Below, piece after piece: positions 8,240-16,982 of a DNA stretch of 64,000 nucleotides. The DNA is from a virus. Position 1 is the first letter of the stretch, and the number at the start of each line of letters is the position of its first letter. The DNA lies in the IMG/VR virus record IMGVR_UViG_3300027754_000003, positions 34,061 to 98,060 of that record. One strand, written 5' to 3'. The notes beneath the pieces were generated by a model, which ran no database searches, was not told the origin of the DNA, and saw only the letters and a program-made list of their open reading frames with translations. The position numbers were made by a program, and so were the translations under genes.

Positions 8240-8454
8240 TTCTTTTCTTTATCCATATGCCAGTCAATGTGGGTACTTAAACGATTAGCCACGTTTTCAA
8301 CACCAGTACGAACTTTACGAAGTTCAACCATTACGTTTGCGTGGTCTTGGCGATTTTCTTTTCTAAAGTTTTTGAATTCCCTTAACAGAAAACCTAATCC
8401 TGCCCCTACTACAGGTATAGCAGCAGCGATGATGATTGCCCACGAGTCCGTCAT
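8236..8454 (-). CDS. Small single-pass membrane protein, lysis block
   Basis: 72 residues. One N-terminal transmembrane helix (about 4-25, SWAIIIAAAIPVVGAGLGFLL) is followed by a basic, helical cytoplasmic segment (REFKNFRKENRQDHANVMVELRKV...). This topology resembles phage class III-like holins or pinholin partners. It precedes the lipoprotein with a four-base overlap and follows the GP88-like gene by three bases. A second holin or holin regulator is the most likely role, inferred from topology and position. Confidence 0.6.
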   Translation of the reverse strand: MTDSWAIIIAAAIPVVGAGLGFLLREFKNFRKENRQDHANVMVELRKVRTGVENVANRLSTHIDWHMDKEKK

Positions 8455-8457
8455 AGA

Positions 8458-9612
8458 TCACTCAGCATTCCAAAATTGAGGACCATTCATTTTCCTACGA
8501 ACAACATCGTGCATTGGAATATTGAATGTTTGTACTGGAGAAACTGGTGATTCGTCACCTTCAAAAGTTGCACCTGGTGTGTACGGTGTGTGTTTGTCAG
8601 TTAAAAACTGTTCTGCTTTTGCTTGACGTTCAGGAGCACGTTTTGAAAATCCAGGGCTTTTAGCACGAAGCATTCCAGCACTACCAGTAAATGGGCGTAA
8701 TGGGATAACGTCATGTTCGTCATAATCAACAGCAGACATTACCAATGGTCCACCTTTAAACTGAACGCTTACATGAGATGGGATTTCTTTAGGGTGCGTG
8801 GATGTTCCATAGTTTGTTGCAGGAACGGCAATGTCAATACCACGACTTTGTAATTGTTTGCCACGAGCAAGAGTTGTTTGCCCACTCCAACTAGGTACTC
8901 GCACTACGTTAGGTTGTCTCCAAGTAGGCTCTGGTCCTGGAAGCACATCTTTTGCTAACCCTTTTCCATACTCTGAGACAAGTAAACTTGGATAACCTTT
9001 GAATGGACCATCTTCTTGAGGTTTTGAGTGTCTACCTATTACGTAGTCACCAATGTCCATTTCGTCTATTAGCAATTCACTTGTTGCGTCAAACCTACCC
9101 ACAGCAAGTTTTGGTCCATGACCTTTTGCTCTGTTATAGGTTGCCGCATCTCTCACGTGGTTATCAACCTCATTAGCAAGAAGAGCAACAGCATCTGGAC
9201 CCATTTGCTCAAGAGCATTAGTTCTTGCTATTTGATTAGCAAGGTCTTGAAAACCACTGTCATGCAGACAAGCCGCAGTACATGGGCCAGTCTTATGTCG
9301 GCAAGTATCCGCAGTAGCAAATTTACCTGCTGGTGTCAGGTACATTCCTCTCATAAGTGCATGTTGCACCGTTGGGTCCGATGCGCTTCCTGTTTTATCA
9401 AATTTTATACTGCCACTTAAAAACTTAATGTCCTTACTGGCTCTTAATGGTTCTCCAGTTTTCTTGTCATTACGCATAGGATTCTCAGTTGCGTCTGCAA
9501 TACTTTGAAATTTCTTTTGAGCCATTTGTAGTTTTCGGTCATCTTTGTGGACCTTTTCTACATCTGCATATGAAATTTTGGCTAATTGTTCGTCAAGCCA
9601 TCGCCGTGCCAT
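8458..9612 (-). CDS. GP88-like protein
   Basis: 384-residue protein. Residues about 90-180 fit the pattern of the phage GP88 domain: 'YLTPAGKFATADTCRH', 'GPCTAACLHDSG', an 'ARTNAL' helix, then 'LANEVDNHVRDA' and 'LAVGRFDATSELL'. The paired Cys residues (TCRHKTGPCTAAC) suggest a metal or Fe-S site. The N-terminus is rich in charged residues and the C-terminal half is Pro/Gly-rich. AGGGG precedes the ATG. Function of the family is not established; it is common in actinobacteriophages. Family call is by pattern only. Confidence 0.6.
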   Translation of the reverse strand: MARRWLDEQLAKISYADVEKVHKDDRKLQMAQKKFQSIADATENPMRNDKKTGEPLRASKDIKFLSGSIKFDKTGSASDPTVQHALMRGMYLTPAGKFATADTCRHKTGPCTAACLHDSGFQDLANQIARTNALEQMGPDAVALLANEVDNHVRDAATYNRAKGHGPKLAVGRFDATSELLIDEMDIGDYVIGRHSKPQEDGPFKGYPSLLVSEYGKGLAKDVLPGPEPTWRQPNVVRVPSWSGQTTLARGKQLQSRGIDIAVPATNYGTSTHPKEIPSHVSVQFKGGPLVMSAVDYDEHDVIPLRPFTGSAGMLRAKSPGFSKRAPERQAKAEQFLTDKHTPYTPGATFEGDESPVSPVQTFNIPMHDVVRRKMNGPQFWNAE

Positions 9613-9616
9613 GTTG

Positions 9617-10159
9617 TTACCCCTGCTCGTAGTCGTACTGGTCTTTACGACCCTTACTCACGTGAATAGCCCTACGGCGAAGGTCAGTCTCTTTTACTAA
9701 ACGACCTTCATCCTCTGGGAGAACTGTGTCTTTAAGTTTCTTGTCAAGCATTGGTTTACCAGGACCAAACGCAGAATCAATTGGGTCAGACAACGGGTCA
9801 CGTTGTCTGAATTGAGATTCCTGTAATGTGTCTGCTGCTTGTAGGTCACGGGGAACTACATAACCAGTTGGTTGATAAACCTTGACACCCATGTCATTCT
9901 TAAGATAAGAGGTAAGAACAAATGGGTGTCGGCGTTCACGAGTTTTAGGTGGTGGGGCGACCTGAAAGGAAGAGTAGAACTGACCAGTTCTGCTTACGTA
10001 CAAACTAGGACTATACGCTCCCGTAGGGCTTAGTCCATACGTTTGGGCAATGCTTTCCTTTAGGTCATCAGTTGAAGTTAGAGCAGGCGAGTCAGAACCA
10101 AGTGGTTCAGAACCCGTTGCACCAGCGTCAACACCTGAGTCGCCGCCGACATCTGACAT
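9617..10159 (-). CDS. Hypothetical virion-region protein, 180 aa
   Basis: Polar, Pro/Gly/Ser-rich protein with an acidic low-complexity N-terminus (SDVGGDSGVDAGATGSEP) and a basic C-terminus (HVSKGRKDQYDYEQG). Contains 'RTGQFYSSFQVAPP' near residue 55. No fold recognised. It sits two bases from the next gene upstream and four bases before the GP88-like gene, in the block directly following terminase, where minor virion proteins are usual. Low complexity and charge are consistent with an internal or unstructured virion protein. Confidence 0.5.
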   Translation of the reverse strand: MSDVGGDSGVDAGATGSEPLGSDSPALTSTDDLKESIAQTYGLSPTGAYSPSLYVSRTGQFYSSFQVAPPPKTRERRHPFVLTSYLKNDMGVKVYQPTGYVVPRDLQAADTLQESQFRQRDPLSDPIDSAFGPGKPMLDKKLKDTVLPEDEGRLVKETDLRRRAIHVSKGRKDQYDYEQG

Positions 10160-10161
10160 GG

Positions 10162-10563
10162 TTAGTCGTTAACAACCGTCACGTTTGGTCGGTTCATGTG
10201 ACCACCTGAGTTATATGAGTACTCAAACTGTGGCATGTCATCGCCTGCCATTGCACCTTCAACAAACTCTGAAAGCACTGATGGCGCTTCAACCCACGAT
10301 GCTGAACCAACATGAGCACGTTCACGCATGGTGTCTGCTGCATGCTTGTAGAACATCTCTGGGTTGTTCTGGTTCATTCGCAAAGGCGATGGTGCGGTGT
10401 CCTCGTAGGCTCCACGACCAAAGTCGTTTGGAACGTCAGTGTCTGTTGCGACACCTTCTTCAAAACGGAGAGGTCCTTTGTTGCCTGGGATGCTTGGGGC
10501 CATGTTGCGTTCAAAAACGGTTGAGTCCCGTTCAGGAAACATTGGCGATGGTGCTACTGTCAT
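10162..10563 (-). CDS. Hypothetical virion-region protein, 133 aa
   Basis: Pro/Asn/Gly-rich protein, probably largely unstructured (for example MFPERDSTVFERNMAPS near the start and YSYNSGGHMNRPNVTVVND at the end). A strong AAGGAG ribosome binding site precedes the ATG. It follows the large terminase gene by about 40 bases and precedes the 180-aa gene by two bases. Nothing diagnostic is seen; a minor structural or head-assembly role is inferred from neighbours only. Confidence 0.5.
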   Translation of the reverse strand: MTVAPSPMFPERDSTVFERNMAPSIPGNKGPLRFEEGVATDTDVPNDFGRGAYEDTAPSPLRMNQNNPEMFYKHAADTMRERAHVGSASWVEAPSVLSEFVEGAMAGDDMPQFEYSYNSGGHMNRPNVTVVND

Positions 10564-10603
10564 GTGTTACTCCTTGGAAAATAAGGTTTCCATAAGAATA
10601 CCA

Positions 10604-12169
10604 CTAATTGAAAAAGGGATTTTCGCCAACTTGAATAGTGGGCATGGCATCGTACACAGACATGGCACAGGCAAGAGCCAATGAGTCTGGGTAGTCGTCA
10701 AATGCGCCCTTCTCATTAGGGGCTTCAGCCAACATATATGGACCACGATAGACCTTTTCAAGGTCATTCATCTGCTGATTAAAGCGCTTCCATGAACGGG
10801 TACGGCGAGCCTTAGAGTGTCCTGGGATTACTAATTGCTCACGTTGAATCAATTCAGTTAGGTGTACCCAACGCTGGTTTTGATTTTTAGAGTCAGAAGT
10901 CATTGAAATCACTTCTATCTGGGGTAGCAAAATCTTAAGTCGTTCTGCCACAGCACCACCGACACCTTGTGAATCCACACCAATACGAAGAACATCGTAG
11001 TTTCTTAGGAAGTCAATGATTTGAAAATACTGCTGTTCCCATTCTTGGTCGTTGATTTCTAGCCAGTTAAGAATGCGGTGCTCGTAAAAACCAAAAGGGT
11101 CTGGATGGTCCCAGTCAACCCAGCAGACAGTTACTACGGTAGAGTCGTTTGAACGAGCAACGTCAATCCCCACTACTACAGGAGTACGCCACCACTGTTT
11201 TACCAACGGCATAGATGGGTCGTAAAGTCTTTCCATACGTTCCTCAGTGACGAACATTCCCTTTTCCAACATCCATCGGTTGCAATACGACATCTGAAAT
11301 TCGTCAGAGTCTTCACCAATGCGGAGTTTTTCTTTAGCAATAAACTTCCCATAGTTAGAGTTGTATTTAGAAGCAACTTTGTAGTCGTACTCAAAATGGC
11401 AATCTCGTATTACTTTCCTGCTTTGGTTAATACGCCGTTTGTTGTATTGAATCATCTTGTAGAAATAGGACTTGTTACGAGAAGCCGTTCCAGTGAGCAT
11501 GATGCTCCCGTTGTTAAACGCCAACATCGGCTTGATTGACTTGGTAATCATAAACTCATCGGCTTCCTGAGCCTCGTCAATAAGCACAAAGTGGTAGGTC
11601 TTTGACTCAATCTTTGCCTTTGGGTTACAGGTCTGCATTCGGCAGATAGAACCAGAGCGCTTCATGGTGATGATTTTTCCCTTACCACGAGTACCACCAG
11701 AGGTAGCCTTGTCATCTAGTTCAGGGTCAAGGAGAAAACCAAGAGCGTGGTCGCTAGTCAAACGACTGACAATACGGCTAAACACGGTGTCTGCTTGGTC
11801 TTCAGTTGGGGCAAATACTCCAACCCAGAAACCTTTTTCAAACTTAGATAACCACGTTGGATAGATGCCTGAAAGTTTTGGAAGGATAACCATCATTGAT
11901 GCAAGCACGTTGGAAAGCACTTCTGATTTACCAGATTGGCGAGTTGCAATTAAAGTTATTTCTTCACCGTCACCTAAGACAATGGACTCAATGATTCGGT
12001 ACGCAATAGGGATTTGGTACGGAAATAGTTCAACATTGCAAAATTGCTCGGTAAAGAGAACCAGTTTTGTAACTAACTGGTCAACAAATTCAGCCGAGGT
12101 TTCGTCAAGTTCCTCAACTAATTCTTCGGCTAGTAACTCTTGTTCTTGGTCCAATAGGGAATCCGACAT
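10604..12169 (-). CDS. terL: Terminase large subunit
   Basis: 521-residue DNA-packaging motor and nuclease. The ATPase half has the phage-type Walker A 'ATRQSGKS' (75-82) and Walker B 'FVLIDEA' with Asp198-Glu199, followed by a coupling motif (LTGTAS, about 226-230). The C-terminal RuvC-like nuclease half shows acidic residues in 'VVGIDVARS' (Asp336), 'RIGVDSQG' (Asp399) and 'DDYPDSLALA' near the end. Length is normal. The gene lies upstream of portal and capsid in the leftward direction. No small terminase could be recognised next to it. Confidence 0.93.
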   Translation of the reverse strand: MSDSLLDQEQELLAEELVEELDETSAEFVDQLVTKLVLFTEQFCNVELFPYQIPIAYRIIESIVLGDGEEITLIATRQSGKSEVLSNVLASMMVILPKLSGIYPTWLSKFEKGFWVGVFAPTEDQADTVFSRIVSRLTSDHALGFLLDPELDDKATSGGTRGKGKIITMKRSGSICRMQTCNPKAKIESKTYHFVLIDEAQEADEFMITKSIKPMLAFNNGSIMLTGTASRNKSYFYKMIQYNKRRINQSRKVIRDCHFEYDYKVASKYNSNYGKFIAKEKLRIGEDSDEFQMSYCNRWMLEKGMFVTEERMERLYDPSMPLVKQWWRTPVVVGIDVARSNDSTVVTVCWVDWDHPDPFGFYEHRILNWLEINDQEWEQQYFQIIDFLRNYDVLRIGVDSQGVGGAVAERLKILLPQIEVISMTSDSKNQNQRWVHLTELIQREQLVIPGHSKARRTRSWKRFNQQMNDLEKVYRGPYMLAEAPNEKGAFDDYPDSLALACAMSVYDAMPTIQVGENPFFN

Positions 12170-12190
12170 ACCCTACAAGCCTACCTCACT

Positions 12191-12427
12191 TTAGAAAAGT
12201 GATAGTTGGTCAGGGTTATTAGGGGCAAATAGGCGGCGTTGTTCTTCCATTTCTTCCACTACCTTTTCTACCTGACGGAGAAAATCATGCATGTCTGCTG
12301 TGTCTGCAACTAGTCGGTAGTCAATTCTCTTTAGCAACCCATTGTGTGGGAATGCTTGAACACGAACCGCTAGGTCATTGGCTAACCCAATGGTTTGGTC
12401 CATCTTAAGTTCTTCAGGTGCTCTCAT
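12191..12427 (-). CDS. Small protein with C-terminal QLSLF (clamp-binding-like motif)
   Basis: 78 residues, mostly helical by composition, ending in NNPDQLSLF at the extreme C-terminus. QLSLF is a consensus-type beta sliding clamp binding pentapeptide (QL[SD]LF), as in DNA polymerases and other clamp partners. AGGAAAC precedes the ATG, and the gene overlaps the upstream 80-aa gene by four bases. It lies 21 bases before terminase, where a small terminase is often found; a link between the replication clamp and packaging, or a clamp competitor, is possible but inferred. Confidence 0.55.
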   Translation of the reverse strand: MRAPEELKMDQTIGLANDLAVRVQAFPHNGLLKRIDYRLVADTADMHDFLRQVEKVVEEMEEQRRLFAPNNPDQLSLF

Positions 12428-12666
12428 TGTTTCCTACTCTCTAGTTCTGACCAAATTATTTGTAATGCTTCCACACAATCGCTAACTTCACTTGCAGGAG
12501 CATCTTTAAATCTCCAGGCATCAAAAGAAGCGCCTAAAGACATGATTGAATTATCCATCCAACCATACAAAGCGGAGTTGTCTAATTTAGAGGCTCGTTG
12601 CTGTGCCTTGCTTGGCGGAAGTTTATCATGTGATTTTTCTTCCTTTTTAAATATTCCTAGTGCCAC
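12424..12666 (-). CDS. Hypothetical protein, 80 aa (GTG start)
   Basis: Starts at GTG 12666-12664, with GAGGAG upstream. N-terminus is basic (MALGIFKKEEKSHDKLPPSKAQQR), the rest helical with a terminal acidic/basic end (WSELESRKQ). Overlaps the following gene by four bases and the preceding gene by ten. Family not recognised; by operon position it may help DNA packaging. Confidence 0.55.
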   Translation of the reverse strand: MALGIFKKEEKSHDKLPPSKAQQRASKLDNSALYGWMDNSIMSLGASFDAWRFKDAPASEVSDCVEALQIIWSELESRKQ

Positions 12667-12926
12667 TGCTTTATCTCCTCTACTGTTGTATCCATCTCAC
12701 GACCACCAAGAGCAAATAGTAGTCCTTCTCTTTCACCTTTGATGTTGTTCTTTTTGCATACTCCAAATTGTAATAAATACTTACCAAACTTTAATTGTGG
12801 TCCTTTACCTGTTCGCCAGTACCCACCAAGTTCTTGACATGTACCCATAGCAATATGCGGAATGTTGGGCGTACCTGTATTGCGAACAATCCAATAAAAA
12901 GACCAAAACCCACGAACTTTATTCAT
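12657..12926 (-). CDS. Hypothetical protein, 89 aa
   Basis: Aromatic- and Gly-rich basic protein (MNKVRGFWSFYWIVRNTG...), with two Cys and a charged C-terminus. No domain recognised. On the minus strand TAGTAT lies eight bases before the ATG, close to but not at the 5-6 base spacing of the leaderless promoters elsewhere in the window. It overlaps the 80-aa gene by ten bases. It is likely real because it fills the gap exactly between two coupled genes. Confidence 0.5.
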   Translation of the reverse strand: MNKVRGFWSFYWIVRNTGTPNIPHIAMGTCQELGGYWRTGKGPQLKFGKYLLQFGVCKKNNIKGEREGLLFALGGREMDTTVEEIKQWH

Positions 12927-12944
12927 GGTTTTAGATACTAGCGG

Positions 12945-13505
12945 TTATTGCCAGTCAAGTGGGAGTTGACCCTGTCGTGTATCTTGTTTCTCAATACCAG
13001 GATAACCTTGATCTGCTTGTTGTTGGCTAAACGCACCGTGTTGTAGTTTTTTACCTAACGGGGTTGCTTGTTGCCTATTGAAGTGGTCTGGGTCGTAATC
13101 CACATAACCACCACTCATACCGCCAGTATTAAAAGTTTTACCCTTTGACAAGGCTTCGTAGAAACTTTTTGCTTGGTACACAGGGACATTGTTGAATACG
13201 TACTTGGTTGGGTTCTTCCTTCCCTTCTTTCCACGAAAGTCCATGTAGATATCCCCCACCATAGTTTCTGGGTTAAAGAAGTACTGGACAAAAGTAAAGC
13301 GAGTACTATCTTGTCCGTTGGTTCGTTCACCCAGCATGTCATCAGTTGCGTTATCCACGCCACCACTGTTGGCTACCCAAGGGTCAAAGCACTCTTCTCG
13401 GTTAAACAAGTTTTCTTTTGTTTGTTCATCAGAAAGGGCAAACGCCTGTAAAGAGTCCTTGATTCTTGCTTTACCAGCGTTTCCTAAACCTCGTGCTCTA
13501 GCCAT
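12945..13505 (-). CDS. KTSC-domain-like protein with C-terminal QLPLDW
   Basis: 186 residues. Residues about 75-125 (QYFFNPETMVGDIYMDF, KYVFNNVPVYQAKSFYEALSKGKTFN in two pieces) match the pattern of the small KTSC domain, a beta-rich domain with a 'VP..Y..L..A.S.G..FN' end, often found with lysyl-tRNA synthetase-like or phage proteins and of unknown role. The C-terminus GQLPLDWQ resembles a hexapeptide clamp-binding motif. The gene has a leaderless-type promoter (TATAAT six bases before ATG). Confidence 0.55.
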   Translation of the reverse strand: MARARGLGNAGKARIKDSLQAFALSDEQTKENLFNREECFDPWVANSGGVDNATDDMLGERTNGQDSTRFTFVQYFFNPETMVGDIYMDFRGKKGRKNPTKYVFNNVPVYQAKSFYEALSKGKTFNTGGMSGGYVDYDPDHFNRQQATPLGKKLQHGAFSQQQADQGYPGIEKQDTRQGQLPLDWQ

Positions 13506-13511
13506 ACCCTA

Positions 13512-13517
13512 ATTATA
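13512..13517 (-). promoter_or_regulatory. Leaderless-type -10 element
   Basis: TATAAT on the minus strand, six bases (TAGGGT) before the ATG at 13505. Transcription would start at or next to the A of the start codon, giving a leaderless mRNA. Confidence 0.6.
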
Positions 13518-13542
13518 GATTACTTCCCTAAGAAGTAGTTTA

Positions 13543-14409
13543 TTACCTTTGTTCCCGTACAGCCCTTGCAATTCCTTCTTCAAGGGATATCTTTGGGGTG
13601 TAGAAAGAAAGCATTTTCGTAGGGTCGCAAACACGATATTGAACACCTTCTGGTGCTCCAATTATTCTTTCAAACTCAGGAGAGTAACCGCATTCAGTTG
13701 CTACTAAAGTTGCCAAGTCATTAAATGAGGTAACTCGCCCAAGCCCTAAGTTTACTGGACCTTGTATGTCTTGTTGTACGGCTTCTAATGTTGCCGCAAC
13801 AACGTCTTCCATGTGTATAAAATCTCTTACTTGGTTTCCTGAACCCCAAATTTTAAATGGATTTGCTTGCTCTACACCACGTTTAATAAAAGATGGGAAA
13901 GGGTAGTCAAGCGACTGGTCTTCTCCGTATCCAGAAAACGGTCTGAACACATGGACTCTTAGCCCTTCTTTTTCTGCATAACTTGCAAGCATCTCTCCAG
14001 TTAGTTTTGCCCAACCGTATGTGTAGTCAGGAGATTGAATGTTGTTTAAATCAATATCCGACTCAGTTAGGTGGTGCGTAGAACCATAATCTTGTAACTT
14101 TATTGGATAAGCAGCCGAAGAAGAATAATAAATAATCTTTCCTGGTTTTGTTCTTAACGCCCACTGAAACAATTCAGAATCAATTGCGAGGTCTACTGCG
14201 ACAGATAGTGGCTCGCCCTCTATGGTCGCCCTTCCTCCAACAATTGCCGCTAAGTGAACAACGAGGTCAAAGTGTGTTTCATCTGTTGCAAAAAACTTAC
14301 GAGCATCTATTCCGTTTTTTATGTCTACACCTGTGATGTCGTGACCATCAAGCGCTTTGTGGAAATATCCCCCAACAAACCCTGCATCGCCAGTAATAAG
14401 AATTTTCAT
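13543..14409 (-). CDS. NAD-dependent sugar epimerase/dehydratase (extended SDR)
   Basis: 288-residue short-chain dehydrogenase of the sugar-nucleotide type. It shows the N-terminal Rossmann motif GDAGFVGG (7-14), an acidic residue binding NAD ribose in 'TGVDIKNG', the catalytic Ser in 'YYSSSAAYP', and YGWAK (Tyr-x3-Lys) for catalysis. Similar enzymes are UDP-glucose 4-epimerases and GDP-fucose synthases; the exact substrate cannot be read. It overlaps the methyltransferase by four bases, and the block continues with two glycosyltransferase-like genes, so it probably makes a sugar for glycan transfer to DNA, virion or host surface. Confidence 0.85.
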   Translation of the reverse strand: MKILITGDAGFVGGYFHKALDGHDITGVDIKNGIDARKFFATDETHFDLVVHLAAIVGGRATIEGEPLSVAVDLAIDSELFQWALRTKPGKIIYYSSSAAYPIKLQDYGSTHHLTESDIDLNNIQSPDYTYGWAKLTGEMLASYAEKEGLRVHVFRPFSGYGEDQSLDYPFPSFIKRGVEQANPFKIWGSGNQVRDFIHMEDVVAATLEAVQQDIQGPVNLGLGRVTSFNDLATLVATECGYSPEFERIIGAPEGVQYRVCDPTKMLSFYTPKISLEEGIARAVREQR

Positions 14410-14966
14410 TTACATCCCCACATTCCATATATGTATGGTTCGCCAAATACTGTTGTATCCAACATAACAAAAACATCTGGAGTCCAGCCAGCATTCTTCA
14501 GAAGAGTTTCAACATCTTGCCTGCCCCAGGCCCAATAGTGCTCTTCATTTGTGTCATACCAAGCATCAATTGGGGTTGAAAGGACCAATGTTTGTGATTT
14601 ACTTCTTATTAAGTTTAGGACTGAACTTGGGTCTTCAACATGCTCAATGCTTTCTGAACAAATATACAAGTCAACATTGTCAATCTTTGGCAAATTAACT
14701 TCAAGAGGCCCAGAGTATTCATGACCCTTTGCATAATCTCCAAGTATTGTTTTTTTGATGCCTAGCGCTTTAGCGATTGCACCATTGCCGCAACTCAGGT
14801 CAGCAACTGATTCCGCCTTTGCCTGGTAAGCCATGTCTTTAGCGAGTTGTATTGTTGTATTTACTCTGATTCCATGCCCACGCCCATATATTGCATGGTC
14901 GTGTGGTGTGGGATAGATTTCTGCTAGTTCTTTAACAGTATGGAACTCTCGTAATTTTTTTATCAC
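14406..14966 (-). CDS. Class I SAM-dependent methyltransferase
   Basis: 186 residues, GTG start at 14966-14964 overlapping the upstream stop (GTGA). SAM-binding motif I is 'VADLSCGNGAIAKAL' (about 50-64), followed by 'ILGDYAKG' and a motif with 'YICSESIEHVEDP' and 'VLSTPID'. This is the arrangement of class 11-type small-molecule methyltransferases. Placed between epimerase and glycosyltransferase genes it may methylate a sugar, although the substrate is not shown by sequence. Confidence 0.8.
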   Translation of the reverse strand: MIKKLREFHTVKELAEIYPTPHDHAIYGRGHGIRVNTTIQLAKDMAYQAKAESVADLSCGNGAIAKALGIKKTILGDYAKGHEYSGPLEVNLPKIDNVDLYICSESIEHVEDPSSVLNLIRSKSQTLVLSTPIDAWYDTNEEHYWAWGRQDVETLLKNAGWTPDVFVMLDTTVFGEPYIYGMWGCK

Positions 14967-15673
14967 CTGTGAACCGTCATGTCATGACCACGAGTTTCAA
15001 TAGCACCAACCGATTCTGGGAAATGTCGTGCAATACAGTCTTCACGCACATATGTCGGAATTTTTAGATAGTGGAGTGCATCATGATGGAAGCATGGGTC
15101 GTCTGACATGTTCCTGTCCATATCCCACCTCCATCTAATTCCAGAGAATACATCTCTTGCAATAAAGATTGCTGCGGCTGATGCCATTGCATCCATCACT
15201 GGAAATGGATACTTGTCAATTACTGGACCACGCAAACCATATGTCGTAATGTATGGAGCGCAAAGAGGGTGGTTCATCTCCAACATTCTTGGAAGAATAT
15301 CGTCTGGTGGCATGGTGTCAGCAGCAAGAAACAACATATGTGTGCATGCAGGATTTGACATTGCAAAATCATTTACCAAGTTCTGACCAACCGTGATGTG
15401 ACGAACTCTGTTCTTGGTGCTGACTTCGGTGCGCCCATCATCTAGTGAGTATGTCCAGTATGTTCCACCAATGGCTTCAAGGCGTTCAATAAACGGTTTA
15501 AGAGGTTCTAAACCACGAGCGTCTACCTGAATTGCTGCAAAATATGTAACATCAGTCCAATTCCCGAACTGCTGATACTGCTCTTTAACCTGTTCTGCAT
15601 TTCGCATCCACGAACCCCAATGGTCTTCGTTATCCATCACAAATGCATGCACTGTTGTTCCTACAACTATCAT
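14963..15673 (-). CDS. GT-A-like glycosyltransferase
   Basis: I choose ATG 15673-15671 because it makes an ATGA overlap with the upstream stop; the reading frame stays open further upstream to a TTG at 15706. Protein begins MIVVGTTVHAFV, a Rossmann-like strand, and carries 'MLFLAADTMPPDDIL', a region like the metal-binding acidic motif of GT-A enzymes, with a later 'DDPCFHHDALHYL'. It likely transfers a sugar and acts with the neighbouring epimerase and second glycosyltransferase. Family number cannot be given from sequence by eye. Confidence 0.65.
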   Translation of the reverse strand: MIVVGTTVHAFVMDNEDHWGSWMRNAEQVKEQYQQFGNWTDVTYFAAIQVDARGLEPLKPFIERLEAIGGTYWTYSLDDGRTEVSTKNRVRHITVGQNLVNDFAMSNPACTHMLFLAADTMPPDDILPRMLEMNHPLCAPYITTYGLRGPVIDKYPFPVMDAMASAAAIFIARDVFSGIRWRWDMDRNMSDDPCFHHDALHYLKIPTYVREDCIARHFPESVGAIETRGHDMTVHR

Positions 15674-16752
15674 AACTCCAGTATCCTTTCCATCACTTCG
15701 TTCCAATCAAAGCCACGTTTTTCCATTGAAAATTGTTCCCTAACTACTTCGTAGTTTACCATTGCCTCATCTTTACGCATATTTGGGTCAAGTAGTTCCT
15801 TTAGGTGGTACTTCCATTCATCTGGGCTTTTGGCAATACGACCTGCCCCAGCATCTGCAAGATACTGATATTCAGGTGAATACGAAGCAATAAAAGGAAC
15901 ACCAGCAGCGACATACTCAAGACCTTTGATAAAAGACTTTGCGTGGTTGAACTCAACATTGTTTAGGGGAACTAAACCAATGTCTATAGGTGGAAACAAC
16001 CTAGGGTAATCAAGTATTGGAGCCATCGGCATAGTTGTTGATTTCTGTCGGTAATGCCCAAGTTGTGAATACGCAAAAGGAGCATTTTCTGTGTGACCAG
16101 AATGATGAAAAGTTAAATTATGTTGTTTTAAAAACTTAGGAACGTGTGGATTAAGGCTTTCTAAGTCACTAGACCGCCAAGGTGTCGCACCAACCCAACC
16201 AACAACAGGCAATCGTTTTGCTTTATCCTTACGCATCTTCCAACGATAAATATCTATACCGTTGCGAACTAGAAACACATTCTTTCTCTTCTTTGAGTAG
16301 AAGTCGTACAAGAATGGAGTAGAAGTAATTACTGCATCGGCTTCGTCAATCATATGAAAGTAGTGGTCACGATTATTTTCTGGATTTAATTTTGGGTCTG
16401 TAGCCGCATACGCACGATTAGTTGGTTCAAGACCTTCAAAGAAATCGTCAATATCTACAACAATTTTTTGTCCCATTTTCTTTGCTATTTTTACCATGTC
16501 GGTAATTTCTTTACGCATTACCAACTTGAATACAAGAATTTCCCAACCGTGAACGGCTTTATCGTTAGCAACAATTAGCCCGTAGCCGTGTTCTTCGTGC
16601 CAGCGTGGGAAACCCATACCAACTCGCCAGCCAAACTTCTCTAACTCTTTCATAGGGAGAAAACAGCGATACCACGCACAACCGTTTGGTTGTAGTGGTT
16701 TTGTTCCGTGCGCCCAGTCGTATGTCAAAAAACCAATCGTTTTGTTACCCAT
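15670..16752 (-). CDS. Glycosyltransferase, GT-B (GT4-like)
   Basis: 360-residue protein with two Rossmann halves. N-terminal half: 'IGFLTYDWAHGTKPLQPNGCAWYR' pattern (residues 4-27 described in pieces) and 'IVVDIDDFFEGLEP'. C-terminal half: 'VGWVGATPWRSSDLESL', 'IGLVPLNNVEFNHAKS', then 'KGLEYVAAGVPFIAS', the E-x7-type nucleotide-sugar binding loop region of GT4 enzymes. GAGGT precedes the ATG. First of a four-gene glycan block with ATGA/GTGA overlaps; probably modifies virion or surface glycan. Confidence 0.8.
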   Translation of the reverse strand: MGNKTIGFLTYDWAHGTKPLQPNGCAWYRCFLPMKELEKFGWRVGMGFPRWHEEHGYGLIVANDKAVHGWEILVFKLVMRKEITDMVKIAKKMGQKIVVDIDDFFEGLEPTNRAYAATDPKLNPENNRDHYFHMIDEADAVITSTPFLYDFYSKKRKNVFLVRNGIDIYRWKMRKDKAKRLPVVGWVGATPWRSSDLESLNPHVPKFLKQHNLTFHHSGHTENAPFAYSQLGHYRQKSTTMPMAPILDYPRLFPPIDIGLVPLNNVEFNHAKSFIKGLEYVAAGVPFIASYSPEYQYLADAGAGRIAKSPDEWKYHLKELLDPNMRKDEAMVNYEVVREQFSMEKRGFDWNEVMERILEL

Positions 16753-16758
16753 GAACCT

Positions 16759-16935
16759 CTACTCTTCGTCTGTGTCACTACCCTTTCCAGCAACAGCAAC
16801 GAAGTGTACAACAAGTCCAGCCACAGTAATCCACACGCCCCAGGTCAGGGTTTTCCCAGACAGGGTAATAAGAACCATGCCTGTTCCAGCCAATGTCCAA
16901 ACTAGTCCATGCACTTCCTCAAAAAGTCTTTTCAC
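16759..16935 (-). CDS. Small two-helix membrane protein, 58 aa (GTG start)
   Basis: GTG start at 16935-16933 preceded by AAGGAG five bases away. Sequence starts MKRLFEEVHGLVWTLAGTG and contains two hydrophobic helices (about 9-27 and 33-50) with a short Gly/Thr turn, then a charged tail KGSDTDEE. Holin-like in size and topology, but far from the endolysin. Separated by seven bases from the glycosyltransferase start. Function unknown. Confidence 0.6.
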   Translation of the reverse strand: MKRLFEEVHGLVWTLAGTGMVLITLSGKTLTWGVWITVAGLVVHFVAVAGKGSDTDEE

Positions 16936-16982
16936 AATTCTCCTTAGTTAGGGTCGTTTTGCCTATTTACGCTTGTCTACGG

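Noticed and set aside
12424-12926. Small terminase candidate
   Set aside because: The small genes next to terL have no HTH or diagnostic motif, so I did not name one terS.
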